A stretch of DNA of 64,000 nucleotides from Ianthella basta (GCA_964019415.1 OZ025879.1:4578637-4642636), one strand, 5' to 3'. Counted from the first letter of the stretch, positions 22,635-35,085 are shown. Notes: a model not told the origin generated them from the letters alone. Translations and numbers: made by a program.

Positions 22635-23626
22635 AGCTATGTCTTGCATGACTCACCTCCCCTCCTGTGGGGAGTGGCTGTTATTACAGCAGGTGAATAC
22701 AGTGCAAGTAACAATATACACCACTAATCTAAATAAATAGTATATTCAAATAATATAATTCACAGAGGCTACAGAGTACTCAGTATGCATACAAACTATG
22801 AATAATTTAATGGATTTTAAATTGAACAGATCTTCTAATTAGGCTTTTGGCCCTGTGAAAATTGCAATCAAACAGCAAATACGAATTCCCATCGGATAAT
22901 ACATAATGTATTGCGCATTTATACAGATACATAGTGTAATATTAGTTGGAATATAAATGTAAGCAGATTATCACGAACCTTGGTGGACATGGCCAGGTGG
23001 TCCATCAGACCATGTCATTAACAGCATTTCTTAATTAGAACTTCTACACTAACATAAGCTAATATACTGTAATCTGGTATATTATTGGTACTAGCTGAAT
23101 GCCCGCCCTACGGGCAGTTTGCCAGCCTATTGCAAGCCAGTGCGCCGGTACCTTGTCAGTTTTGAACTCTCTGCACAGGTAGCAACGGAGGCCGGCTGCT
23201 ATAACGACGGTAGAGTTTGAGTTGAACGTTTGCCCACAACGAATAAGATATTCCGTAACCGGAAGTCCTAGAGACCGATAATTAAAAATGGCGTCTGGAA
23301 AAAAGGAAGCGCGCTCTTCCGCTGCAGAGCAGCTAGGTGAACGGCACCCCTCTAAGCTTATGTCGCCCCACTCCCTTTAACTGGCATGGCTCGTATCAAG
23401 TACGCCAATTACCGGTAGTGGAATAATGTCGATGATGTCGATAATGTTAAAAATGGGCTAGGATGCCTAGACAGTATGGGAAGTTTTTGGAGTTTTGAAT
23501 TAGACAGAATTATTAATTCGGCCTTCGGCCTTGTACACTGAGCCTGGAAACTTCTAATATAAATGTGCATAAGATAATATTTTATGTATGGTCAATTTAT
23601 ATTGAAATATAGCGGTGTTTGGCATA

Positions 23627-24090
23627 TTAAAGCAGCTGGGCTTGCTTCAGCATGAAACTAGGTTGGCCCAACCAAGTAGTCAATCTACTGCTGAAATTAA
23701 CAGTATTACTTAATTAGCAACAAAATGGCTGAGATATGCAAAGGTGTAACATATATTCAACCAGCTGTGTCTGACTTAGTCAAGACAGTATTAAAGCAGC
23801 CAGGCTTGTTTCACTATGAAACTTGGTGCACACGGCCAAGTGGCCCATCAACTTATGCTATTAGCATATTACTTAATTAAGGACAAATGGCCGAGTTATG
23901 CAAGGTGTACCATATATTCCACCAACCCAGTCCTGCTTAAACATGCCAGTTCATTCAGGTGGCCTAGATTGCTGTAGCATGAAACTTGAACACGGCCCAC
24001 CTACCCATGATAGTAATGGTGATCCTTAATTAGTACAAAATGGCCAGTATATGCACGGTGTGCCATATATTTAACCAACCTGACCCTGCT
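23627..24090 (+). repeat. About 150-bp degenerate tandem repeat, 3 units
   Basis: Units begin near 23627, 23790 and 23943, each with CATGAAACT, CTTAATTA, AAATGGC and CCATATATT-like landmarks in the same order. A weaker unit lies near 22960. Confidence 0.6.
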
Positions 24091-25224
24091 TAATTGTGTC
24101 ACCTTTCTGGAAGGAAAAGGCTTCCACATGATGTGTGCCTATCCTGGTTCCATGGTCATCTTCAACGGCTGCCGTCTCAAAGGCCTTACACCCGTTGCAT
24201 AGGAAAAGCGACAGGAGTAACGCAGAAGTCAGCGAGTATGGTCAATGTGTGTTTCTGTATTATTTGTAGTGGTAGTTTATATATATAGATATGGTACATC
24301 TTCTATTGAATGTCAATGACATGCACTTATAATTTCCCTGACTAAATGTTCAGTGAAATGTGCAAAGCTCAGTTTAATAGCTTACATACATTATGTTGTT
24401 AGAATGAATACCAATATGTGACATCCATATATGTCAATGAAACTTTGACTCAATTGCATGTCCACATGTGATGCAAGTGAAAGACACAATACACAATCAT
24501 CCATTGTTAGTGTGCACAAAGAAAGGTCTCTGTACTGAATGCGAACCTTTAATAGCCTATTGTGCTATTTTGTTTGTTACTGTGTGAATGGCTTTATTGG
24601 TAACTGTACCATTCTCATGCTATGCATGCAATACACTGCTGACGGCACAGTATTCGGTATATAACATTTATATTATGTGTAGGTATATGATGCGTACGTA
24701 TGTATAATTATGAGTCTGTGTGTGGTGTGTGAATGTGTGTGCTATATTTATGTGTATGTGACTGAGTTCATGCTGTCTGTATGTGTGTGTCCATCTGCAT
24801 TGGCATTATGCAAGTATATGTGTGCATACATACACATAAAGGCATGCAATATAATTGTATCTCACTTAATTTTTCATCCTAACAGTAAGCAGGTGAGTAT
24901 ATGGAAGTTGCCTGTCAAGGAAAAGTAAATGTCAAGGAAATTTAAAATTAAGAAGAGCAAAATGTTGACTTCATTCATAATTTTTGCATATGGATGTGCT
25001 ACAAAGTCTTGCGTTAATATGCATCCACAGACTGCAGCTGCTTGACACAAACATATGCAGTATATGGCTACAATCAGGAAGGACTTATTTGTTGAAGTCA
25101 CTACACAATGTACTGCTCAACATGCAGTTTGCGCAGTAAAGCACTGTATTGCTGCTCTGAACTTGTCCACACACATGAACATAGTAATATAATTGTAGAG
25201 GCTCATAGTTGCGTTGATAATACA

Positions 25225-26130
25225 CTAATACGAGATTCCTGAGCAAGACACAACTGTAATGATAAATTAAATGCAGGACGTTTCGACCCGGAGGTCTTTG
25301 TCAACTGCGTACAGGAAGAAGACAAAGACAGGTATTCGTATGGCTTAAAATAATCTCTAATGGCGTTCTGCCGTCTCTCAATCGAACGAAATGTGTTCAA
25401 GACGATGTGTTGATAGAGTGATACTCGTACAAAGCCTAACCAAAGACTCTTCTGCGAGATACAGCTCCAATTATCACCGACGGACAGTAAAATGGCCGCG
25501 CTCGACGCTCTCTGTTTGCTAGGCTCATAATCATCTTTCTTCGTATTTCGCCGTGTACCCAAGGAACGAAAGTCTTTTTAGAACATGTTTAAGTAATAGT
25601 ATTGTAGTAGAAAGCTTATCTAACTATTCTCCTGCGAGGTACAGCCCCAAATACAACAGAGGTCGAACGACCCGTTGGCCAATGGGAGACAAATCCAATC
25701 ATGGCATTACCAGTTAGGGTAGCCATTTTAGCCCGCACACTCCTCCTCCAGGCGCAAAACAACATGTACATACTCATTCAGAATGTTATGTAAATAAAAA
25801 GGCGTCAGCAAATCGTTTTGACAGTTTGGTAGGGGTGCTTTCACTGGATGACTCTCGGGTCTGGAGACTTGAAATTCTTGCAACCCCAGTCTATCGCATC
25901 GTGATGTATTTTTCATACCTGCAGCAATATGCTGCATACCCAACTGCCTGAACTATTGAACATACACAAGGAAGTTGTTAGCAAGTAGTTCGAGTTCAGG
26001 GGCGCCCAGTGCCCCACGAGTTTTTTAACTCGAAATACTTGTTTTTGATTGATTGACAAAGACCTCTGGGTCGAAATGTTCTACATTTGATTTATCATTA
26101 TCAGTTGTGTCTTGCTCAAAAATCTCATAG
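25225..26130. mobile_element. Non-autonomous element with inverted 80-bp arms
   Basis: Arms 25227-25310 and 26050-26130 are inverted copies containing GAGCAAGACACAACT and a GACC stem with GAAAC, similar in plan to the Penelope-like arms at 12.4 kb. The interior has no recognised protein. Confidence 0.55.
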
Positions 26131-27231
26131 CAGTGTACACATGAACATGTCCACACACTCTGAAGATGTTCACATGTGCACTGCAGGTGAGTCACCACTC
26201 AGGCCTGGTTCAAAGCTATAAATGTTCACATCACTGGTTTTGAATGCTAGTAGTAATTAGGTGACGAATTGACAAGGTTTGCGTCTGCATGTATGTTTTC
26301 AAACCAGTGTGGAAAAATATAGCTGGTGACTATGAAATGTATTTGGAACTGTTAGCATGTTTCTAAAGGAATCTGCTAAGCACACAAATACAGTCAAGTG
26401 TGTCAATATTCAGTGAAACTGTAGTCCATGAATGCTCTATTCACACAAGATGTATATGAAAGACACGTGCGCAATCATCCATTGTTAGTGTGCACAAAGA
26501 AAGGTCTCTGTACTGAATGTGAACCCTATTATAGTGCATTGTACTATCTCATTCAGGGAACAATTACAATAAGTCAATGAGCAAGCACTGTACAGGTGAA
26601 CATCAGATGATACTTATGATACTTGGGCAGTGAGGTGACAATTGATGCATGCATTCAGTCATGACATCACTGAAATTGAATCACCTCGTACATCCAATCA
26701 AGAAGATCATAGTTGTTGCAATGTGAGTATGTAAAAACCTCGATTCTCTGCCATAATACATTGTAAGAGAATTTGGTTGAAAACAGCATTTACAATATCA
26801 GCTGTACATGCAGATTCCACTATAGTGCATGCACAGTGTGGAAACTATAGCATGTCCACCTCTTCAGTGTGCAGTGCAATGTATATCAGAAGGTCTGTAT
26901 GCATGTAGAAATGACGTATACAGTGCAAGTAACAATATACACCACTAATCTATATAAATAATATAATATAATATAATTAATATAATACCACCACCACCAC
27001 ACAGTGCAAATAACAATAGGACTACCACATGTGGCAGTAGAGTATATGTCTGGTGACCCTATGTCTGGTGAAGGACTGCATGCTACCAGAATCTAGGCTT
27101 CAGTGATCACTTTATGACACTCGGCAGACACAATGTATTACTATTAAGCATCTGCCATGTTACAATAACTGCTACTATTGGTACAGAACATGCATGTATG
27201 CATTGAGTGCATTGAAACAACAATTTGTATG

Positions 27232-27237
27232 TTTATT
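27232..27237 (-). promoter_or_regulatory. Possible polyadenylation signal of receptor 2
   Basis: AATAAA on the minus strand, about 135 nt after the tail stop codon. A single hexamer; the cleavage site was not defined. Confidence 0.25.
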
Positions 27238-27371
27238 TTGACAATTTGAAACAGAATGAATGCATTTATGCAAATATATGTAAATGCTACCTCAAAAAGT
27301 ATGACTTGCTTAACTAGGGATACATGAGAAATGAAAGCCCATGCACACAGCACATTATTAATAAACAGCCA

Positions 27372-27489
27372 TTACTGAAAACATGTTTCATAACTTTCTT
27401 CTCCTTTTTCTCCCATTTGTGGAGTGCTTGTTGTTTCATATGCTGGGTTATCCTGGAGGTGTGGGTCTTCATACACAGCTTCAGTCTTA
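27372..27489 (-). CDS. Receptor 2 cytoplasmic tail exon
   Basis: 38 codons plus TAA at 27374-27372. All three tyrosine sites are present: AVYEDP, QDNPAY and ESYETC. CTGCAG acceptor. This is the most complete version of the tail motif set, together with the tail at 40354. Confidence 0.68.
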
Positions 27490-27820
27490 CTGCAGTGTGT
27501 ATGTAAAAAGTGACATGAAATTAGTATGTATTAACTTGAGCCTGGTGCAGTGTACAAGTATGAACAGGTGGCCTAGACATTTCATTTCATATTTTGAGAA
27601 TTATATAAATATGCACAAAATTACAATATTGTGTGTGAAATAGGGTTCAATCCATCTGTGCCACAGATGGTTTTCCTGACAAATCCCCAGAGCATATGGA
27701 GAATGGTTGTCAGAAGAGTTTGCTGATGCCCAGGATCTCTGGAGATGTCAGTACTTTCATAACTATATCTATGGTAGGTTCATAATTTGGTAGAAGCTCA
27801 TTGCTGTAGCATAGGTAGGG

Positions 27821-27998
27821 TTGGGCAATTGTTGAGCAATCACGTAGCAGTAGAAACAGATTGAAATGTAAGATGTTTTGACTGCAAAGTCTTTGTCAGT
27901 TGCAATACTTTATTGTAACTGACGAAGACCTCTGCGGTCAGAGAGTCTTACATTTCAACCTGTTTCCACTGCTATGTGATTGCTCAACAATCGCCCAA
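27821..27998. mobile_element. Fold-back with hammerhead-like core
   Basis: Arms 27821-27908 and 27914-27998 are inverted copies. The right arm reads CTGACGA, AGACC-TCTGC-GGTC, then a degraded GAAA. It lies in the receptor 2 TM-tail intron. Confidence 0.6.
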
Positions 27999-28222
27999 TC
28001 CTTGTGAGTTCATGTGATAATACAGTCCATAAATTATATATTTAGGGCCCAGGTGGTGCATGGTTACTACATAAAGCTTTAACACTTACTGTTTGGCTGG
28101 CATCTTAATTGTATTAGAGCAAATAAGGAATACTAAGGATATATGCGAAAGCACTGAACATTATCAACTTCATCCAATATTGTTTGTACTAGTATACATA
28201 CATGCAGAACTATTATACTTAC

Positions 28223-28367
28223 TCTGTTTTGGTATTCAGTTTACTTTTATCTCTATAGAAGACTGCTGCAGCAACACAGCCAGCAATGGCTGCTGACAAC
28301 AGGACACCTCCAATGAAACCTTCACTGGCACCACCTACACCTGCACCCACACAAGAGCAGTCACATG
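28223..28367 (-). CDS. Receptor 2 transmembrane exon
   Basis: 145 nt. Stalk ACDCSCVGAGVG, membrane segment [20 protein letters not shown], basic anchor YRDKSKLN. Acceptor CATAG, donor GTAAGT, phase 2 out. Confidence 0.78.
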
Positions 28368-28896
28368 CTATGGGGATGAAAGGGGAGATATGGCAGAGTT
28401 CCACAATATGTACATGTCATATGTAGTTGAGCTACTACTTTGAGACATGTAAAACTCCTCTTTGCTGGTTTAGCACTTCATTATACTTATTGCCCAATCT
28501 TAATAGTTATCGCTATGTACTGCAGTTACCTGATCTGTCATAGTCTAAGATAGTGTGCTACAAAGTTTGGAGACAGGCATTTGATTAGGCATCACAGGGT
28601 TGAGTAAGTAATCCGGCAATACCAAAGGACTACTAGCCTTGTTGTCAATTGTAACCACTGACCACCTAAATATGAGCTAGCCAGTTACCTACGGCAAGTG
28701 CATGCTTTGGTCCTTTGAAACAATAGATTTTATTACAGTTGTTTTGGCCTATCTATGCTAAGTGATCAATGATGCATTAATACATGGCTATGGGTTAAAA
28801 TTGGCAGTATACACAAACGTATGTTTTGGTCTGACATACACTAGTCACAAACACTGATGTGACAGTAGATGCATCTCATATATACACACTGCAAAC
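28368..28896 (-). other. Receptor 2 intron where FN3-3 is missing
   Basis: Sequence follows the FN3-3/TM intron of sisters up to about 28865, then jumps to the sequence that normally lies just after FN3-2. A deletion removed the FN3-3 exon cleanly. Confidence 0.55.
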
Positions 28897-29196
28897 CTTC
28901 CTTTGTATTCTTCCCAGTATAGAGGGAAAGAGCATTACTTTGTGTTGACCGTAAACCTCCAGTGTTGACAGCTGCTACTCTGACATTGTAAGTCTGGAAC
29001 TCATTGGGCAGCATCAGAGTGAAGTAAGGGCTGCTGCTGTTTCCTGCATTCACTGGGTCTCCAGGTGTCATTGCTGGTTCATACTCAATCTCATAGTGGA
29101 TGGCTCCATTGGGGTGGAGTGGGGGGAGCCAGTTCAGTTCAATGGTACTCCCAGTTGGTTCTCCAATCATGGTCAGCATGCGTGGTGGGGAGGGGG
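28897..29196 (-). CDS. Receptor 2 FN3-2 exon
   Basis: 100 codons of FN3 ([44 protein letters not shown]). Acceptor CCCCCAG, donor GTTTGC. The next coding exon is TM; no FN3-3 is present between them. Confidence 0.78.
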
Positions 29197-29296
29197 CTGG
29201 GGGGAGTGGCAATGGAAGTTTGATGAAAGTGCAAAGAACAAAATATTGCTATACTGCTAAATCATATAATCTGTGAACACCATGCATGGTCCTTGC

Positions 29297-29599
29297 CACT
29301 TTCCACTGTTGTCACATCCATCTCTCCTGCCTCACTACTGACTGATGTTCCATCTGTAGACCACACTCTGATCCTGTAAGTTGTTCCTGGTTCCAGACCA
29401 CTCAGTGTGACACTAGTGTTGTCCCCTCCCACAGTCCTCTCATACTGTGGAGTCACCACTGGAGGAGTTCCAAGGTCCTGTCTCTGATAGCTCACATAGT
29501 ATCCTGTAGCACTTGACACTTGGGACCAGGAGACACTCACTGATATCGATGCTGTAGAAGTATTGCTTTGTGTGATGGAGGGTGGCAGCATGGTGCTTT
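29297..29599 (-). CDS. Receptor 2 FN3-1 exon with GC donor
   Basis: 101 codons of FN3 ([38 protein letters not shown]). The donor is GCAAGG where all sister copies have GT. Reading on into the 100-bp intron meets a stop after about 10 codons. Confidence 0.75.
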
Positions 29600-32500
29600 C
29601 TACTCATGATAATGGTAGTAGAAGAAAGGAACTGTATAACTGTATTGCTTTTGGCACCCTTTTGAAAATATAATTACAGTAGATAATGTAGATTTTGAGC
29701 TATTCTAATTCAGTCAGTAGAGTATCAATTGCAGTTTACAGCCTGACTGCAAGAATTGTGTTCACTGCTCACAACGTACAAGGGGATACATGACAATTCT
29801 GTAAATACATTTGTATGGTCCTGTAAATATGTAGTAGGCATGCCACAGCAAAAGCCAGGATTATTGCAGGAATAGTGGGAGATAATGACAGATATTGTAG
29901 CCATTCAGGCACATTTACCTTTGTATATCTTCAAAATTAATAGAGCAGGGAGAAAACATTTCAAAAGTACAGGAGTGGTACTGTAGTTATGTAGGTCACA
30001 GAAAATGATGTACATTAAAATATGAAATGTGTACAGTAGTTTTGTACTTTTCTTGTCCTGGTTGCAAATAGTAGCAAACATTGAAACAAAACTTTAGGTG
30101 TTATGAACTAAAGACATAGTGTGAAGCTGCACAACAGGGGCACTATCTGGTGTACCTATATATTAAGGCATAGTCACTTCACTAACTGCAACTCCTTTCA
30201 TGTATATTAGTTTACAGCCAGTCTGCAGCCTCTCCTGTGAGGTTTGCTACAATATTTTCCGCATTGTCCACACGGTATCTGTGTCATACTTGTTTCTATA
30301 GCCATTCTTATTTGAGCAACTGGAACAAATTCAGTCAAATTGGCAAAGCTGTCCTGTTTTCCAAATGAAGTATTCATTAAATGGTTTCACTCACTAATTC
30401 AGCCCCCAAACTCTTTACCAATTGCAGTAAAAATAATAGCGTAATTTTAACCTATCAGATTGCATCAGAATCAGTCTTGAAGTGCTAAACATTCAAGTTA
30501 CCCCGGGAAAGAGCATGAAAACAGAATCACCAGAAATGTACTCATTGCAACATGTGAAACCAGTAAAGTGTGTTCGGAATGTTTGAAACTGTTGTTAATT
30601 TGCAACCTTTCAACCAATCAGATATTAGGTGATCAGTGATCATTCTAGTTTGTGAACATTAGGTACGCAAAAATCTCTTCTCTATATCTTTAGCTAACCC
30701 CTTATTAAGCCTGATAAGGGGATGGATGGTGCAGAATACAGCATGTGTGTCATATTGGATAAACTGCTGTATTAAATAATGCTAATGAGGTAAAATTTAA
30801 TTTGGCGAGTTTCACGCACAGTAAACTGTACATTAGCTGAATAACAACATGTACATCTTAAGGATATGTATAATTATAGATATTAGATATTGCACAGGTA
30901 TTTATGTTGATGACAGTGTATATACAATGTATGTATATTCACGCCATCAAGCTTTGTGTTTTGAATTCCACAGACACCTTTTGGGAGGAATATAAGTTTT
31001 ATAGATCCAAAACTGATCTCTGGTCCAATCAAACTGTTTCCCTTTCCTCTTCTTGATGATGATGCAGGAAGACCAATGAAAGAACCCTTGGCACCTGTGA
31101 GCCTTCTTGTTACACTACTTCGCTGCCTGATGTTAATTCTATCGTAGAGAGGCCATCTGACAAGAACTAAAGGAATAGTTTGCAGTGACAGTGCATATTA
31201 TGTATAGTAGATATGAAGTGGCTGTGATGATGTCGTACGTATAAATTCATGTGCACTCAGCCCACAACGTACATGTATGGGATTTATTGTCACGTTCACC
31301 CAGCCCGCCACATATGTGTAATGAGATTTAGAAGCATGCGCGAAGCAATTAGAATGCTTCTTTGAGATTTAGAATCATTGTTTAGATGCACATTACAATG
31401 GCAATGGGATCTATTAATTATTAGTCTACTACATACGTACATTTGAGGTACTTTGCTTGTGCTGTGTGACCAGTTCGGCAAGAGCTCCATACAGTGTTCC
31501 TACTCAGATATCCAGTCATGCTTCAGAGGAGGAAAAAATTTCTCCTGGCAAAATACAGTGCATGCCAACTATAGCAGGGCCGCCGGAGGCAATTTAGAAG
31601 TGGTAAGGCCATTGGGTGAAGGATACAAAATGTCTCCAGCGAAAAAAATTTTTAGCTACTTTTCATTATCTTACAGATAATGTTTGTTACGAATCTGTGC
31701 CTCAAGAATAGTGATGCCTTTGCTAGCCCAGCATGCACTCTCGATCAGTCAGTAAGTCGTTTTAAGGGGGTTACCTAGATTTCACAATGATATCAGTGAT
31801 ATACAGCAAAAAGCAGCTAAATCATGTTTACTAAACGTTCAGCATTGTATGAAGCTAGATACGTGCCCATGCATAGGCTACACATACGTATATATAGCTA
31901 AATATTAGATACAATAGCTAGTCTTTGATTTAGCTAGCTAGCATTTCAAAGTTGCTAGCTATTATGCAAAATCCTCACCTGGTATACCAGCTCTCTTGGA
32001 AAGTTCGAGAAACGATCTTCTTCACACCGAATTGACGCTTAGGGTACTAAAAACCTGCGCGAGGCTGAGGCTTGTCACCTATTGTCGGCGTTTCTTAGGT
32101 CCACGTGCCTCGACGATGAGACCATTTTGAATTGTTACATCACCTTTAAGGGTATAGCGATTCGCTGACGTGTGGTGCTACAAGCCATGCTTCGTAGCGC
32201 CAGGTGATGTGGGTTGATTGCCTACGTACGCGCTGCTGGCCTCCATCTTTATTACGTTTTGAATCGATTATGTAACAAAACATGGCGGAAGAAAGGAGCG
32301 TGCTTGCAAATCGTGAAGTATTGGACCCTACTTGATATCTCCTGTTTCATTGCATCTGCTAACAACCTAAGATCATTGCTTATTTGTTTCCTCAACGGTT
32401 AGTTAAGGTAGGGTAGGGTTATCTGGTTTAGTAGCTAAAAACACTGCTTTTGAAAATGAAAAAAACTGCTAGCTGTTCAAAAAGTGGTACGGCCATGGCC

Positions 32501-32702
32501 GTACCGGCCGTACCGCCTCCGACGGCCCTGTATAGTAAGGCTCACAGAATTAAAGTGAGCAATTTTCATAACGACTAAGCATTGATCATTATACAGCAGC
32601 TTGTGAACAAATAAGTTGACTCGACTTGGATATATCATTTGATGGAGTGATATGACTTAGCTACATGTACAGTAATAAGTACATATGACACACAGCACTC
32701 AC
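29600..32702 (-). other. Receptor 2 intron between X and FN3-1
   Basis: Non-coding; 30.06-30.42 kb matches 47.1-47.45 kb of receptor 4. Contains the TIR element 31575-32530. Confidence 0.5.
31575..32530. mobile_element. Non-autonomous DNA transposon, 956 bp
   Basis: Ends CAGGGCCGCCGGAGG and, inverted, CAGGGCCGTCGGAGG. Flanked by TATAG on both sides (31570-31574, 32531-32535). The matching intron at about 19105 lacks it. No transposase frame seen. Confidence 0.7.
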
Positions 32703-33134
32703 CTCCATTAATGAGATACACTCCAATGAATGCTGACTGGCCACCAGACACTCGACATTCCAGGTCTTGGTTCACATATGCACTTGAGTTAGTGTACATG
32801 TGGATATCAATGTGTCCATTTAGTGGAGGGTCTACACCTACAGCACCATTGACTTGGCAGCGAGATCCACAGGCTGCACAAGGTGCAGGGACCCCATGAC
32901 TGTAGCATAGCAGTAACTGTCCACCACTGCTGTTATGCCATTCTACCTGTGCAGCCTCAGGGTGACCACCATAGCAAACAATGTGGTCATTGCCAACTGC
33001 AGGATCTTCAAGAATCTCGCTCTCCCCTCGTTCTCGTGGATTATGAGTTTGTGTGAGTATGGTGTTGGTGACAAAGCTGTTCCTGGGGAAGAACACTCTG
33101 AATCCACCATCTTCATTCAACAAGGACAGACCAT
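32703..33134 (-). CDS. Receptor 2 domain X exon
   Basis: 144 codons, the longest X copy. Framework [56 protein letters not shown]. An expanded loop (RERGESEILEDPAV) lies before GNDH. Acceptor CACACAG and donor GTGAGTG are intact. Confidence 0.72.
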
Positions 33135-33378
33135 CTGTGTGGATGGGTAGTGAATGTGAAAAGAGAAATCACACCATATGAATGGTCTAATTACGTATGC
33201 TCATGTACACTACATACGTCTTCCTTCTTTCCTTCTTTCTCTCATCTCATCACTGTACACTCATCTCACTTGTGTTTTCAACCACTGTTTCCCTCACTTT
33301 CATTCTCTCTCCTTACTCTCATTACACTCACGTTATACTTGTTCAACTTTCCTCATACCAACATTCAACATTCATATG
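33135..33378. other. Junction between receptors 2 and 3 with CT-rich tract
   Basis: 33135-33220 resembles intron upstream of domain X. 33220-33350 is pyrimidine-rich and unique, then the receptor 3 tail flank begins. The receptor 2 signal, linker and Ig exons are gone. Confidence 0.5.
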
Positions 33379-33493
33379 TTACTGGAATATTATTCCAAGT
33401 TCTTCTCTTTCTCCTTCCATTGGAAGAGTGCTTGTTGTTTCATATGCTGGGTTATCCTGGAGCTGTGAGTCTTCATACACAGCTTCAGTTATA
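33379..33493 (-). CDS. Receptor 3 cytoplasmic tail exon
   Basis: 37 codons plus TAA. AVYEDS and QDNPAY are kept; the third tyrosine region has become EELGIIFQ. CTGCAG acceptor intact. Confidence 0.62.
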
Positions 33494-34347
33494 CTGCAGT
33501 ATATGCAATGGAAAATAAAAAGAATTTGTTTTTATCTTGGGTCTGGCACAGTGTAAGCAAGTATAGTATGAACATGTTTACCAGACATTTAATTTGATAA
33601 AACTCAAAATCATGAAATTCTTATGTAAATATTATTATTATTATGAAATAGGATATAATAAATGTGTAAAAACAGGTGGTCTGCTTGACAGATATCCAGA
33701 CCAATTGGATGGTTGAAAAATCTTGCTAATACCCGTGGATCTCTGGAAATGCCAGTTATTTCATAACAATATTGCAGTTCATATGACAATGCAGTGCTGT
33801 ATACATACTGGGTGTGAAGTAGGTGCATGCTTGGGTAGTAATAACTAGGTAAACAGTAACAGAGTTGCAAACTGCTTGGCTGGCATGTACATTAACTCAT
33901 ACCCATGTGATTTGGCTCATGTATGTCTGAATGTTCCTGTACTGCAAACATATCCAGCACACAGAATACGATAGTTCTTACTGTATATATATCAAGAGTT
34001 TATAGTAGATACAGTTAACAGAGTATAACCATACTAATGTCGCTGGATGTACAACAATTCTGGCTGCAGGAATCCCTGCAAGTCTCCCAGCATACCAGCT
34101 TGATGCATGTGCAGGCTGCTAAATCAAGTGCTAATTTCTCATTCTACCATAATTATGCCATTACATCAGAATGTAGCAAAACATTCACAATGTAGAGCAT
34201 CCTTGAACTCATGCATCTCGTATTAGAGTAGAATAAGAATTAATTTATTTATGAGAAAGCAGAAAAATATGAATGAATGTACGCCCGTATCACCTTTAAC
34301 CAATCCTATGAGTACAGGAACACATGCATACACGGCTTTACACTCAC
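33494..34347 (-). other. Receptor 3 intron between TM and tail
   Basis: Contains the conserved block at about 33675-33775; otherwise non-coding and paralogous to the same intron in receptors 1 and 4. Confidence 0.5.
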
Positions 34348-34492
34348 ACTGTTTTGGTATTCAGTTTCCTTTTATTTCTATGGAAGACTGCTGCAGCAAC
34401 ACAGCCAGCAATGGCAGCTGTCAACAGGACACCTCCAATGAAACCTCCACTGGCACCACCCACACCCGCACCCACACAAGAGCAGTCACTTG
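34348..34492 (-). CDS. Receptor 3 transmembrane exon with lost acceptor
   Basis: Coding content matches the other TM exons ([28 protein letters not shown]). The acceptor AG is AA because 34493 is t where sisters have c. The nearest AG, 4 nt inside, would shift the frame. Confidence 0.68.
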
Positions 34493-35085
34493 TTATGGGG
34501 ACAAAAGGGGGGATATCACAGAGTTGGAGCATCTGATGGTATGAGTGGATCAGCATGCCCTTTAATTTCAGAGCATTAGGCTTCAGACCATTTTTCCGCT
34601 TCCAAATGTTGGCTAAGTTGAGGCAGAGTTGAAGAGAAGAATTCAGGAAAGTATTAATGTCTTCAACTCTGCCTCAACTTACCAACATTTGATGCTGGAA
34701 TTTGGTCCAAATGATACAAGCCAGCAATACTAAAAGACTACCAGTTTTGCTGTGAAATGCATTCACACATAACCATTGTCCACTATGAAGTAACCAATTG
34801 CCTACTGCAGGTCAAGCCACCTCAGAAGCATACAAAGTCTTTTTAAGTTGTATGGGCCTTGACTGCACATATGTTGATTGATGATGCAATTATATGTGGC
34901 ATTGGAATATAATTGGCTGTAAGCAAATGCATTATGTTTTTGTCTGACGTGCATACAAGAGAACTGTGACAGTGGTTCAATTACATCTGTATAGGTTGCA
35001 TGTAACATGCTCTTGTAGTTGACTGAGGCCAGTAGACAAAAGTCTTGTAACCTGCTCTTTTTAATCTACTAGTGATGGGTCTCAA
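34493..35085 (-). other. Receptor 3 intron between FN3-3 and TM
   Basis: Non-coding. Holds a fold-back, arms 34579-34635 and 34661-34708, built on AAGTTGAGGCAGAGTTGAAG. Confidence 0.55.

Larger units (their letters stand above)
22635..27371. other. Intergenic region between receptors 1 and 2
   Basis: No gene seen. Contains a GC hairpin repeat (CCCGCCCTACGGGC near 23102), 150-bp tandem units, a direct repeat pair (24483-24567 and 26461-26545), and an inverted-arm element at 25225-26130. Confidence 0.5.
27372..33134 (-). pseudogene. Receptor 2: 5'-truncated receptor copy (X, FN3-1, FN3-2, TM, tail)
   Basis: Exons: X 33134-32703, FN3-1 29599-29297, FN3-2 29196-28897, TM 28367-28223, tail 27489-27372. 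No signal, linker or Ig exon lies in the 244 bp between its X exon and the tail of receptor 3, and FN3-3 is missing between FN3-2 and TM. The reading frames are open. The donor after FN3-1 is GC instead of GT (GCAAGG). On its own it cannot enter the secretory pathway by the family's usual signal. It may instead be the 3' half of a transcript that starts in receptor 3, since the X exon acceptor and all phases are compatible. Tail and TM are the best preserved parts. Confidence 0.6.

Noticed and set aside
22498-22740. 80-codon plus-strand frame
   Set aside because: Antisense to the signal-peptide exon at 22562-22634, with no independent support.
25203-25562. 119-codon minus frame
   Set aside because: Lies inside an inverted-arm element and reads through its arm; no recognised domain.
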